This document shows positions 27,806 to 36,082 of a stretch of 64,000 nucleotides of DNA, one piece after another; position 1 is the first letter of the stretch, and every line of letters begins with the position of its first letter. The stretch spans positions 62,001 to 126,000 of the forward strand of contig DASUJH010000007.1 in NCBI GenBank assembly GCA_036279355.1, written 5' to 3'. This stretch comes from Gemmatimonadales bacterium (lineage in GTDB: Bacteria > Gemmatimonadota > Gemmatimonadetes > Gemmatimonadales > GWC2-71-9). The notes beneath the pieces are model-generated. The model was not told the DNA's origin and did not search any database. It saw only the letters and a program-made list of their open reading frames with translations. The translations under genes were made by a program, and so were the position numbers.

Positions 27806-28788
27806 GCGCCCGCGGGCTCCCGGCCGCCGCGGCCTCCGGCCGCTGATGCCGCCGTGCCGGCAGGGCCCGCGAGAAAGCGCTCGACCTCGGCCGCGGTGCC
27901 GAGGCTCACGGCCCGGGCCTCCGGCACGATGCGCTTGAGCAACCCGGCCAGCACGTTGCCAGGACCAACCTCGACAAAGCTCGCGCCGGGCGCCAGGCGA
28001 TGCGCAGCCTGCATGCATTCCACCCAGCGCACCGGTGCGGTGAGCTGCTCCTGTAACCGCGCGGAGGCCGCCGCGCCCGTGTGTACCGGCTCGGCGGTCG
28101 CGTTGGCGATGACCGGCGCGCACGGATCGCGGAACAAAACCTCGGCGAGCGCCGCGCCGAGCCCGTCGAGCGCGGGTTGCATGAGCGGCGAGTGAAATGC
28201 GCCGCTCACCTTGAGCGGCGTGACCCGCTTGGCGCCTCGCGCCCTGCACCGTTCGCCTGCGCGGGTCACCGCCTCGGGATCGCCCGAGATGACGGTTTGC
28301 TCCGGCGTGTTGAGGTTGGCTGCGACGGCCACCCGACCGCCGGATGATGCTTCCCGACACGCCGCCTCGACCTCCGCCGTGGCAAGGCCGAGCACAGCGG
28401 CCATGGCGCCGGGGCGCTCGACGCCGGCCGCGTACATGAGCTCGCCGCGGCGGCGCACGAGGCGCGCCGCGTCCGGCAGCGTGAGCGTGCCGGCGGCCAC
28501 GTGCGCGCTGTACTCCCCCAGACTGTGACCGGCCGCGGCGCGCACGTCGCCCAGCCGATCGCCCAGGACGGCGAGCACGGCGCACGAGTGCGCGAGGATG
28601 GCGGGCTGCGCGTTATCGGTGCGGGTGAGCTCCTCTTCCGGGCCCTCCCACATGAGGCGCGAGAGCCGCGCGCCAAGCGCCTCGTCCACTGCGGCGAATG
28701 CGTCGCGCGCGGCGGGAAAGCGCTCGGCCAGATCTTTCCCCATGCCGACGCGTTGCGCGCCCTGGCCGGGGCACATGAGGACCGTCAC
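27802..28788 (-). CDS. fabD: Malonyl-CoA:ACP transacylase
   Basis: 328 residues. Loads malonyl units onto ACP. CPGQGAQRVGMG at the start, the nucleophile S89 in GHSLGEYS and the catalytic H199 in GAFHSPLM. The C-terminus has an Ala/Gly-rich tail of about 30 residues not needed for the fold. GTG start overlaps the fabH stop as GTGA. Confidence 0.96.
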   Translation of the reverse strand: MTVLMCPGQGAQRVGMGKDLAERFPAARDAFAAVDEALGARLSRLMWEGPEEELTRTDNAQPAILAHSCAVLAVLGDRLGDVRAAAGHSLGEYSAHVAAGTLTLPDAARLVRRRGELMYAAGVERPGAMAAVLGLATAEVEAACREASSGGRVAVAANLNTPEQTVISGDPEAVTRAGERCRARGAKRVTPLKVSGAFHSPLMQPALDGLGAALAEVLFRDPCAPVIANATAEPVHTGAAASARLQEQLTAPVRWVECMQAAHRLAPGASFVEVGPGNVLAGLLKRIVPEARAVSLGTAAEVERFLAGPAGTAASAAGGRGGREPAGA

Positions 28789-29774
28789 CACCGGACGACG
28801 GCGCTCCCCCAGGTGAACCCGGCTCCGAACGCAACGAAGAGGAGCAGCGAGCCGCGCGACACCCGCCCCTCCTTCAATGCCTGATCGAGCGCCAGCGGAA
28901 TCGATGCCGCCGACGTGTTGCCGTAACGGTCGAGATTCACCATCACCTTGTCCATCGGAACGCCGGCGTGCCTGGCCGTCGCCTCGATGATGCGGATGTT
29001 GGCCTGGTGCGGGACGAAAAGGTCGATCTCGTCGGCGGTGACGCAGGCGCGGCGGAGCGCTTCGTCGGTCGCCTCCGCCATCGCGTGGACCGCCGCCTTG
29101 AACACCTCGCGCCCGGCCATCTTCATGAACTGCGAGCGGTCGCGGATGACCTGCTCGCTGATCGGCTCGCAGCCCGCGCCGCCGGGGATGTACAGCAGAT
29201 TTGCGAGCCGCCCGTCGGTGCGCAGAAACGTCGAGAGGATGCCCCGGTCGCCGCGCGCCGGCTGGAGCACGACCGCGCCTGCGCCGTCGCCGAAGAGCAC
29301 CGCGGTCGAGCGGTCCTGCCAATCCACCACCGTCGAGAGCCGCTCCGCGCCGAGCGTGAGCACGTTCCGGCCCTGCCCCGTCGCGATGAGTCCTTCGCCC
29401 ACCGCAAGCGCGTAGATGAAGCCCGGGCACGCGGCGTGAATGTCGAATGCCGCGGCCGACTCCGCGCCGATGAGCGCCTGCAGGTCGCACGCGGTGCCCG
29501 GCATCCGGCGGTCGGGTGAGACGGTGGCGAGGATGATGGTGTCGAGGTCCGCGGCGGTAATGCCTGCCTCGTTCGTGGCGCCGGTCGTGGCGGTGCGGCA
29601 GAGCGAGGCGAGCGTTTCCTCCGGCGCCGCGATGCGCCGCTCACGGATGCCGGTGCGCTCGACGATCCACTGGTCCGTGGTGTCGAGCGTGCGGGAGAGG
29701 TCGTGATTGGTGACGGTGCGGGCGGGCACCGCGACGCCCAGCCCCGCAATTTCCGCGATGGGGCGGGCCATCAT
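28785..29774 (-). CDS. fabH: 3-oxoacyl-ACP synthase III
   Basis: 329 residues. Starts fatty-acid synthesis by condensing an acyl-CoA with malonyl-ACP. Active-site C116 (HAACPGF), H256 (PHQANIRI) and N286 (YGNTSAAS). Two in-frame ATGs stand together; the first overlaps the plsX stop (ATGATG). The open frame extends further upstream but only as antisense-like residues inside plsX. Confidence 0.96.
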   Translation of the reverse strand: MMARPIAEIAGLGVAVPARTVTNHDLSRTLDTTDQWIVERTGIRERRIAAPEETLASLCRTATTGATNEAGITAADLDTIILATVSPDRRMPGTACDLQALIGAESAAAFDIHAACPGFIYALAVGEGLIATGQGRNVLTLGAERLSTVVDWQDRSTAVLFGDGAGAVVLQPARGDRGILSTFLRTDGRLANLLYIPGGAGCEPISEQVIRDRSQFMKMAGREVFKAAVHAMAEATDEALRRACVTADEIDLFVPHQANIRIIEATARHAGVPMDKVMVNLDRYGNTSAASIPLALDQALKEGRVSRGSLLLFVAFGAGFTWGSAVVRW

Positions 29775-30799
29775 GCGCGGGCCGCTGCGGCGTCCTGCCG
29801 CGCGAACTGGGCGCCGATGTGCTCGTCGAGGCGGCGCTCGACCGAGTGTACGGTGACCCGGATCGCATTCTTGATCGCGTTGGCATTCGAGGCGCCGTGG
29901 CACATGACGGCGATGCCTTTGACGCCGAGCAGGGGCGCGCCACCGTACTCGGTGTAGTCGAGGAACGTGAGCACCCGGCCGAAGTCCTCCCGCGTGAGCA
30001 CCTCGGGCGCCTCGCGCCGCATGATGCCCACCAGCAGCTTGGCCGCCGACTCGTAGAACTTGAGGACGATGTTGCCGACGAAGCCGTCGCACACGATCAC
30101 GTCGACGGGCCCGTGGACCGGGTGGCCGGGCAGGATGTCCCGGCCCTCGATGTTGCCGATGTAATTGAGGCCCGGCGTGCGCTTGAGCAACTGGTGCGCT
30201 TCGCGGGCCGTCGCGTTGCCCTTCTCCTCTTCCTCGCCCACATTGAGCAGGCCCACGGTGGGATTGGGCCGGTCGAAGATGTCGCGCACGTAGACGGTGC
30301 CCAGGCGGGCGAAGTTCACCAGCTCGCGGGCGGAGCAGTCGACGTTGGCGCCGGCGTCGAGCACGATGACGGGGCGGCTCTCGGTGGGAAAGGCGGATGC
30401 CGCCGTCGCTCGTTCCACGCCTTCGTGCAGGCCAAGAATGAGCGTGGAGGCGGCGAGCACCGCGCCGGTGTTGCCCGCTGAAAGAAACGCGTCGGATCTG
30501 CCGGCGGCCTGCAGTTTGAGCCCCACCACGATGCTCGAGAGCGGCTTCTTGCGCACGGCCGCGAGCGGCTTCTCGCCCATGCCGATCACGTCGGGCGCGT
30601 CGTGGAGCTCGATGTGCGAACGATCCGCGCCCGGGTGGCGCGCGAGCTCAGCTTCGATGACGTCGCGCCGCCCCACGAGCTGGGCGGTGAATGCGGGCGA
30701 GCCGGCCGAGCCGTACTCGGCGAGCGCCGCGAGGACGCCCGCGACCTCCGCCGCCGGGGCATGATCGCCGCCCATCGCGTCCACCGCGACGCGGATCAC
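29771..30799 (-). CDS. plsX: Phosphate acyltransferase
   Basis: 342 residues. Makes acyl-phosphate from acyl-ACP for the PlsY step of phospholipid synthesis. It begins with VIRVAVDAMGGDHAP, the PlsX signature, followed by SAGNTGAVLAAS, LNVGEEEEKGN and CDGFVGNIVLK. The GTG at 30799 lies 2 bp after the rpmF stop. rpmF-plsX-fabH order is common in bacteria and supports a shared transcript. Confidence 0.96.
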   Translation of the reverse strand: MIRVAVDAMGGDHAPAAEVAGVLAALAEYGSAGSPAFTAQLVGRRDVIEAELARHPGADRSHIELHDAPDVIGMGEKPLAAVRKKPLSSIVVGLKLQAAGRSDAFLSAGNTGAVLAASTLILGLHEGVERATAASAFPTESRPVIVLDAGANVDCSARELVNFARLGTVYVRDIFDRPNPTVGLLNVGEEEEKGNATAREAHQLLKRTPGLNYIGNIEGRDILPGHPVHGPVDVIVCDGFVGNIVLKFYESAAKLLVGIMRREAPEVLTREDFGRVLTFLDYTEYGGAPLLGVKGIAVMCHGASNANAIKNAIRVTVHSVERRLDEHIGAQFARQDAAAARA

Positions 30800-30801
30800 G
30801 C

Positions 30802-30984
30802 TCAGGCGTCCTCGACCTCGACCCGCTTCACGCCCCCGTAGTAGCCGCAAGTATCGCAGACCCGGTGCGGCAGCTTGGGCGAGCTGCAGCGCGGACAGGC
30901 CTGGGTCCTGACGGTCGCTGCGGTGTGGTGCCCGCGGCGCAGGCGCTTGCGGGATTTGGACGTGCGTCGCTTCGGGACGGCCAT
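30802..30984 (-). CDS. rpmF: Ribosomal protein bL32
   Basis: 60 residues, very basic, start AVPKRRTSKSRKRLRR after the ATG at 30984. A zinc-ribbon CPRC...CDTC is intact. Large-subunit ribosomal protein. It sits between yceD and plsX as in many bacteria, tying ribosome and lipid synthesis in one transcript. Confidence 0.97.
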   Translation of the reverse strand: MAVPKRRTSKSRKRLRRGHHTAATVRTQACPRCSSPKLPHRVCDTCGYYGGVKRVEVEDA

Positions 30985-31015
30985 GAATGCCTCAGCGGAG
31001 TGCGGTGAAGTGGTG

Positions 31016-31483
31016 CTACGCTGGTTCGGCCGGCGCGCACTGGCACGCACCGGCATTGCGATCGGCCCCGCACCGCGGGCAGAGGCCCGCGCAATCTTCC
31101 CGGCAGAGCGGATAGGGCGATACGGCGAGCGCCAGCTCCTCGCGTACGACGGTGGCCAGGTCGATGGCCGTGGCGTCGGGTGGCAGCGGATAGACGCTCG
31201 GGTCGTCGGCCGCGTCGGGATCGTCGCTGAAGAGCGCGTTCAGCTCGGTGTCGATGTGCTGCGGCACGTCGACGAGGCAGCGGCGGCAGCTCGCCCGCAC
31301 GTCGCCCTCCACCCTGCCACGCCAGAAGTATTCGCCGGGACCCGTCGCCTGGATGCGCCCTTCGACCGCCGCCGGCCCCGTGAGCCCGAGATCGAGCCCC
31401 TCGAACGCGGGATCGTCCGGCTCGAGGCGCCCCACGGTCTCCACCGGACCGCGTCGGAGATCGCGAAGGTCGACTCGAAGCAT
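31016..31483 (-). CDS. yceD: YceD/DUF177 family protein
   Basis: 155 residues. The DUF177 core CRRCLVDVPQHIDTELNALF is clear, and the C-terminus has CREDCAGLCPRCGADRN, a typical cysteine-rich end. The family is linked to 23S rRNA accumulation and is nearly always upstream of rpmF. First gene of the fab operon. Its ATG lies only 8 nt after the -10 box of a good promoter, so the mRNA may lack a leader. Confidence 0.92.
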   Translation of the reverse strand: MLRVDLRDLRRGPVETVGRLEPDDPAFEGLDLGLTGPAAVEGRIQATGPGEYFWRGRVEGDVRASCRRCLVDVPQHIDTELNALFSDDPDAADDPSVYPLPPDATAIDLATVVREELALAVSPYPLCREDCAGLCPRCGADRNAGACQCAPAEPA

Positions 31484-31491
31484 AGCCGCTT

Positions 31492-31520
31492 ATTGTAGTA
31501 GGGGTAACGACTTGGGACAA
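31492..31520 (-). promoter_or_regulatory. Sigma-70 type promoter of the yceD-fab operon
   Basis: Minus-strand TTGTCC (31515-31520) and TACAAT (31492-31497) with a 17-bp spacer. With a usual start 6-8 nt after the -10 box, transcription would begin at or within 2 nt of the yceD ATG. The rest of this 102-bp gap has imperfect GAGGCGGTA repeats and no gene. Confidence 0.6.
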
Positions 31521-31585
31521 GGGAGCGAGAGGCGGTAGAGAAAGCCGGGAGAGGCGGTAAGGGCGGCAGGGACGGTAAGCGAAAT

Positions 31586-32023
31586 TCAGCCGGCAAGGCG
31601 CGCGAGGGTGGCCTCGGTGAAGAAGAAGGCAACCTCGCGGGCGGCGTTGTCGGGGCTGTCGGAGGCGTGGATGACGTTTCGGCCCTTGGATTCGGCGTAG
31701 ACCTTTCGGACGGTGCCCTCGGCGGCCTCGGCGGGGTCGGTAGCGCCGATCACCGTGCGGAGATGGGACACGGCGTCGGCGCGCTCCAGAGCCATTGGCA
31801 AGCAGGGGCCGCTCGTCATGAAGGAAACCAGATCGTTGTAGAACGGGCGGCCGCGATGGATGGCGTAGAAGGCGCCGGCCTCGGCGGGGGTGAGGCGGAC
31901 GAGGCGCGCGGCGCGGAGCACGAAGCCCTCGCGCTCCAGGTGGGCCAGGATGAGGCCCGCCTTGCCGCGCTGGACGGCATCGGGCTTGATGATGGCGAGC
32001 GTCAGGGTCGGCGTGTCGGGCAT
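31586..32023 (-). CDS. ndk: Nucleoside diphosphate kinase
   Basis: 145 residues. Balances NTP and dNTP pools by ping-pong phosphate transfer through H119 (GRNVIHASDSP). LTLAIIKPDAVQRG is the N-terminal signature. It follows the EIIA-CBS gene by 58 bp and precedes the fab operon promoter, so it is probably the last gene of the suc unit. Succinyl-CoA synthetase and Ndk often work together in GTP/ATP exchange. Confidence 0.97.
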   Translation of the reverse strand: MPDTPTLTLAIIKPDAVQRGKAGLILAHLEREGFVLRAARLVRLTPAEAGAFYAIHRGRPFYNDLVSFMTSGPCLPMALERADAVSHLRTVIGATDPAEAAEGTVRKVYAESKGRNVIHASDSPDNAAREVAFFFTEATLARLAG

Positions 32024-32081
32024 GGGTGCGGTCCGGGTGTTGGGGTGAACGTGGTGCGCGGTACCTTCGATTCGCTCCGCG

Positions 32082-33020
32082 TCAGCCGAGGAGGCGGCGC
32101 ACGATGTCGCTGCGGGTGAGGAACCCGCGGAGCGCCCCGTCGCGTACCACCGGCACGCCGCTCACGTCCTTGTTGGCGAGGAGCGTCGCCGCCTCGGCGA
32201 CCGTCTGATCCTCGGAGACGCAGAGCACCGTGCGCGCCATCGCATCGCGGACGGCGCGGGCGGGCGCGGCGCCCGGCCGCTGGCCCGCAGTCTCGCCGGT
32301 CTGCATCCGCTGCACGTAGGCCGGCCCCAGTACGCGGAGCAGGTCACGCGTCGAGAGGAGGCCCAGCACCTCGCGGGCCGAGCTCACCACGGGCACCGCA
32401 TCCACGCCGTGCGCGAGGAGGAGCCGGGCCGCTTCGTCGAGCGGCGTGTCCGGAGCCACGGCAAGCGATTCGGGAGGGAGAATGTCCCCCACCAGCAATT
32501 GCCCCTCGAGCCGCACGTCGCGCAGCGCCGGCAGCGCGAGCACGGCATCCGGGCCGCTCGCCGCGTGGAGCCCAGTCACGATTTCGGGGCGCGAGAGCGC
32601 CCGTGCGAAGGCCGCTACCGTCTGCAAGTACTCTGCAGCCTGGGCCGCCGGCGCCACCACGAGCAGCATGATCCGCGCGCCGGCCGCTTCCGACGAGGCG
32701 GCGGCGAATCGCGACCGCGGCGAGGCACCGGCGCTCCGCGCCGGCATCAGGGGTGCCGGTGCCACCCCGAGCGCCACGACGACCTCGTCCACCGCGTCCG
32801 TGCGGAAGTGCGCAAGGAACGCATTCGGGCCGAGGTGCATGGTGTCCGCCGGCCACGCCTCGCGCACCACCTCCGCAAGGCGTGCCGCGTCCCTCACGCA
32901 ACCGTCCGCGACGCACGCGGAAAGCAGCGCGTCGATGCCCTCGGCCCAGGTGGCGGCGGCGAGTGGAACCACCACCCGCCGCGGGCTCAGGAGGTCGGTG
33001 AGCCGCCGAAATGCGTTCAC
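32082..33020 (-). CDS. EIIA(Fru/Ntr)-like domain fused to paired CBS domains
   Basis: 312 residues. Residues 1-150 look like a PTS EIIA type 2 domain, with H71 in the phosphorylation-site position ([18 protein letters not shown]). Residues 180-312 hold two CBS domains ([25 protein letters not shown] and [25 protein letters not shown]), which usually bind adenine nucleotides. The GTG overlaps the sucD stop. It looks regulatory: an energy or PTS-state sensor beside succinyl-CoA synthetase. No EI, HPr or sugar permease is present in the window. Confidence 0.8.
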   Translation of the reverse strand: MNAFRRLTDLLSPRRVVVPLAAATWAEGIDALLSACVADGCVRDAARLAEVVREAWPADTMHLGPNAFLAHFRTDAVDEVVVALGVAPAPLMPARSAGASPRSRFAAASSEAAGARIMLLVVAPAAQAAEYLQTVAAFARALSRPEIVTGLHAASGPDAVLALPALRDVRLEGQLLVGDILPPESLAVAPDTPLDEAARLLLAHGVDAVPVVSSAREVLGLLSTRDLLRVLGPAYVQRMQTGETAGQRPGAAPARAVRDAMARTVLCVSEDQTVAEAATLLANKDVSGVPVVRDGALRGFLTRSDIVRRLLG

Positions 33021-33889
33021 ATGCGTGCCCGGACCAGCTCGACCACGTCCGCCGGCCGCCGCATGATGCCGAGCCCCGCGTCCGCGAACGCGCCCAGCTT
33101 TTCCTCCGCCGTGCCGGAGGAGCCGGAGATGATCGCCCCCGCATGTCCCATCCGCCGCCCCTTGGGCGCCGTCTGCCCCGCGATGAAACCGATCACCGGT
33201 TTCGAGATCCGCTCCTTCACGTAACGCGCCGCGTGCTGCTCGTCGGTGCCGCCGATCTCACCGATCAGCACGATCACATCGGTCTCGGGGTCTGCCTCGA
33301 AGGCCTGGAGGCAGGCGATGAAGTCGGTGCCGATGATCGGGTCGCCACCGACGCCGACGCAGGTGCTCTGACCGATCCCGGCGCGGGTGAGATGGTTCAC
33401 CACCTCGTAGGTGAGCGTGCCGCTCCGCGAGATGACGCCCACCCGGCCCGGCGCGCAGATATTGCCCGGAATAATGCCCACCTTGGCGCGCGCCGCCGGG
33501 CTGATGAGCCCGGGGCAATTGGGCCCGATGAGCCGCACACCGTGCCGGGCGAGAAACGGCATCACGCGGCTCATGTGCATTACGGGCACGCCTTCGGTGA
33601 TGCAAACGACGAGCGGAATGCCGGCATCCGCCGCCTCGTAGATGGCGCTTGCCGCCGCCATCGGCGGAACGTAGATGACGGCCGTGTTCGCGGCCGTCTC
33701 GCGCACCGCCTCCGCCACGGTGTTGAAGACCGGCACGCTGCCCTCGAAGCGCTGCCCGCCCTTCCCCGGCGTGACGCCGGCCACGACGCTCGTCCCGTAC
33801 TCGATCATGTGGCGCGCGTGGAACGATCCCTCGCGCCCGGTGATACCCTGCACCAGCAGGCGGGTGCCGCCGTTTACAAAAATGCTCAC
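33017..33889 (-). CDS. sucD: Succinyl-CoA synthetase, alpha subunit
   Basis: 290 residues. Contains the phospho-histidine H249 in [11 protein letters not shown], the CoA-binding N-terminus ([14 protein letters not shown]) and [11 protein letters not shown]. With SucC it converts succinyl-CoA to succinate with nucleotide phosphorylation. GTG start overlaps the sucC stop. It lacks any extension. Confidence 0.97.
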   Translation of the reverse strand: MSIFVNGGTRLLVQGITGREGSFHARHMIEYGTSVVAGVTPGKGGQRFEGSVPVFNTVAEAVRETAANTAVIYVPPMAAASAIYEAADAGIPLVVCITEGVPVMHMSRVMPFLARHGVRLIGPNCPGLISPAARAKVGIIPGNICAPGRVGVISRSGTLTYEVVNHLTRAGIGQSTCVGVGGDPIIGTDFIACLQAFEADPETDVIVLIGEIGGTDEQHAARYVKERISKPVIGFIAGQTAPKGRRMGHAGAIISGSSGTAEEKLGAFADAGLGIMRRPADVVELVRARM

Positions 33890-35025
33890 GCCGCCTCCCG
33901 CGCCAGCGCGACCGCGCGCCGCACCGCCTCGTCCATGTCGCTCAGCGCCGTCATCCCCACCTCGTTCAGAATGCGGATCGCCTCGGCTTCGTTGGTGCCG
34001 GTGAGCCGGATGACGATCGGCACCCGCACCTTGAACTGGCGTGTTGCCGCGACGATGCCGTTGGCCACGTCGTCCGTGCGGGTGATCCCGCCGAAGATGT
34101 TGAAGAGGATTGCCTTCACCCTCGGATCGGCGGTGATGATCCGGAGCGCCGCGATGACCTTCTCCGGGCTCGAGCTGCCGCCGATGTCGAGAAAGTTGGC
34201 CGGCTCGCCGCCGTAGTACTTGACCAGGTCCATCGTCGCCATCGCGAGCCCGGCGCCGTTTACCACGCACCCGACGTCCCCGTCGAGCTTGATGAACGAC
34301 AAGTTGGCGCGCCGGGCCGCCGCCTCGCTCGGCTCCTCGGCCGTGTCGTCGCGCAGCACGCCCAGGTCGGGGCGCCAGAACAGTTCGTTGTCGTCGATGA
34401 TGATCTTGGCGTCGAGCGCCAGCACACGCCCCTCGGGCGTCGTGGCGAGCGGATTGATCTCGGCGAGCGAGCAGCCGTTGGCGACGAACGCCGCGTAGAG
34501 CTGCTCCAGGATGCGCGCCGCGGCCTTCACCTGGGTGAAGTCGCGAAAGAGCGCAAAGGCGAGTGCCAGCGCCTGGTGAGGAAAGAGCCCGTAGGCGGGG
34601 TCCACCGCGAGCCGGGTGATCTTCTCCGGCGCGCGCGCCGCCACGTCCTCGATGTCGACGCCGCCGGCCGGGCTCACCATGAAGACCGGCTTCTGGCTCT
34701 CGCGGTCCATGATGAGGGCGACGTAGCTCTCGGTCGCGATTTCGGCCGCAGGCACGACGAGAATCTTCTGGACCTCGAGGCCCTTGATCCGCATGCCCAG
34801 TATGTCGGCGGCGCAATCGAGCGCTTCGGAAGGATTGCGCGCGAGCCGCACGCCACCCGCCTTGCCGCGCCCGCCGGCGTGCACCTGTGCCTTGATGACC
34901 ACGGTGCGTCCAAGCCGCCGCGCAATGGCCTCCGCTTCGGTGGGCGTGGTGGCGACGTCGCCGTCGAGCATCGGGATGCCCTGGGCCTTGAGCAGCGCAC
35001 GGGCCTGGTACTCGTGAATGTTCAC
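33886..35025 (-). CDS. sucC: Succinyl-CoA synthetase, beta subunit
   Basis: 379 residues, ATP-grasp fold. [17 protein letters not shown] at the start, [17 protein letters not shown] for nucleotide binding and [19 protein letters not shown] in the C-terminal ligase domain. I use the GTG at 35025, which yields the usual SucC N-terminus. The carbamate kinase stop is 7 bp upstream, so the two genes are likely in one operon. Confidence 0.97.
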   Translation of the reverse strand: MNIHEYQARALLKAQGIPMLDGDVATTPTEAEAIARRLGRTVVIKAQVHAGGRGKAGGVRLARNPSEALDCAADILGMRIKGLEVQKILVVPAAEIATESYVALIMDRESQKPVFMVSPAGGVDIEDVAARAPEKITRLAVDPAYGLFPHQALALAFALFRDFTQVKAAARILEQLYAAFVANGCSLAEINPLATTPEGRVLALDAKIIIDDNELFWRPDLGVLRDDTAEEPSEAAARRANLSFIKLDGDVGCVVNGAGLAMATMDLVKYYGGEPANFLDIGGSSSPEKVIAALRIITADPRVKAILFNIFGGITRTDDVANGIVAATRQFKVRVPIVIRLTGTNEAEAIRILNEVGMTALSDMDEAVRRAVALAREAA

Positions 35026-35032
35026 GCCGTCC

Positions 35033-35977
35033 TCACGTTGCCGGGGCGGACACGATGGTAGTGCCGGTCTCGCCGCGGAGCGCGGCGGGGCCCTCGGCGA
35101 GACGCGCGATGATGGCGCGTCCGCCGCCTCGCGCGAATTCCGCCGCGGCCTCGAGCTTGGGCCGCATGCCGCCGGCATTCGCTCCGCCGGCTTCGACGAA
35201 GGCCGCCGCCTCGTCCGGCGTGAGGCGGCGGAGCGGGCGCGCGGCCGGCGTCCGCCAGCCCTCGTACACCGCGTCCACGTCGGTCAGGATCATCAACACC
35301 TCGGCCGAGAGTTGACGCGCGAGGATGGCGGCCACCCGATCCTTGTCGACCACGGCGTCGAGGCCCTCGTGCCCGAGCAGCGGATCGTCGTAGATCGGCG
35401 GTCCGCCGCCGCCCGCGGCGATGACCACTACTCCGTCGTCGACCAGCCGCTTCACCAGCGGAAACTCGACCACGCCGAGCGGCCGCGGGCTCGCTGCGAG
35501 CCGGCGCCATGCGCCGGCACCGTCGCGGCCCACGGCGAGTCCGGCTTCCGCGAGCTCGGCCGCGTACGGCTCCGCCAGCGCGTGCCCGATCGGTTTCGTG
35601 GGGCAGCCGAGCATGGGGTCGTAGCGGTCCACCACGGTCTGGGTGATGAGCGTTACGACCGGACGATCCACCCGCGCGCTCCGGAGACCGTTCTGAAGGG
35701 ACTGCTGCAGCATGTAACCGATCCAGCCGGCCGTGCCCGCCACCAGCACGCCGAGCGGCAGCGGCTCGATGCGGTCACGGGCGCGCTCGTTGCGCGCCAG
35801 CTCGTCGCCGACCTGCGGGCCGTTTCCGTGGACGATCGCGATGCCCCATCCCTCGCGCGCGAGCTGCACGATCGGGGCGACGCTTTCGCGAGCGTGGCGG
35901 AACTGGTTGGTGATCGTCGCCCGCTCTCCGGCCCGGGCGAGCGCGTTGCCGCCAAGCGCCAGCACCGCCGTCCTCAT
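35033..35977 (-). CDS. arcC: Carbamate kinase
   Basis: 314 residues of the amino-acid kinase fold. Transfers phosphate between carbamoyl phosphate and ADP. LALGGNALA at the start, VHGNGPQVG, GAGAWRRLAASPRP and VIAAGGGGPP, ending with GGMRPKLEAAAEF, are all carbamate-kinase motifs. AGGAGG lies 3 nt before the ATG. There is no arginine deiminase or ornithine carbamoyltransferase gene nearby. It leads the unit arcC-sucC-sucD-EIIA/CBS, where each enzyme makes ATP at substrate level. Confidence 0.9.
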   Translation of the reverse strand: MRTAVLALGGNALARAGERATITNQFRHARESVAPIVQLAREGWGIAIVHGNGPQVGDELARNERARDRIEPLPLGVLVAGTAGWIGYMLQQSLQNGLRSARVDRPVVTLITQTVVDRYDPMLGCPTKPIGHALAEPYAAELAEAGLAVGRDGAGAWRRLAASPRPLGVVEFPLVKRLVDDGVVVIAAGGGGPPIYDDPLLGHEGLDAVVDKDRVAAILARQLSAEVLMILTDVDAVYEGWRTPAARPLRRLTPDEAAAFVEAGGANAGGMRPKLEAAAEFARGGGRAIIARLAEGPAALRGETGTTIVSAPAT

Positions 35978-36006
35978 GCGCCTCCTGCCGGGATCAAGGC
36001 GGGTGC

Positions 36007-36035
36007 AACCTAGCCCGGGCCCGGAGACCGGGCAA
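36007..36035 (-). promoter_or_regulatory. Weak promoter candidate before carbamate kinase, with hairpin
   Basis: TTGCCC (36030-36035) and TAGGTT (36007-36012) on the minus strand with 17 bp between. A hairpin GCCCGG-AGA-CCGGGC (36019-36033) fills the spacer and could instead be a terminator for the UPF0182 gene. No T-run follows it. The 105-bp gap has no gene. Confidence 0.25.
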
Positions 36036-36082
36036 GCGGAATGCGAAGCCGCGCACGGCGTGCAGACGAGCGCGGGCGCCGC

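Noticed and set aside
31521-31585. GAGGCGGTA-like repeats in the ndk-yceD gap as an operator
   Set aside because: Copies are imperfect, purine-rich and not symmetric; could be simple sequence drift.
36019-36033. Firm terminator call for the UPF0182 gene
   Set aside because: Only 6-bp arms, no T-run, and it overlaps a possible promoter spacer; kept as a weak regulatory candidate instead.
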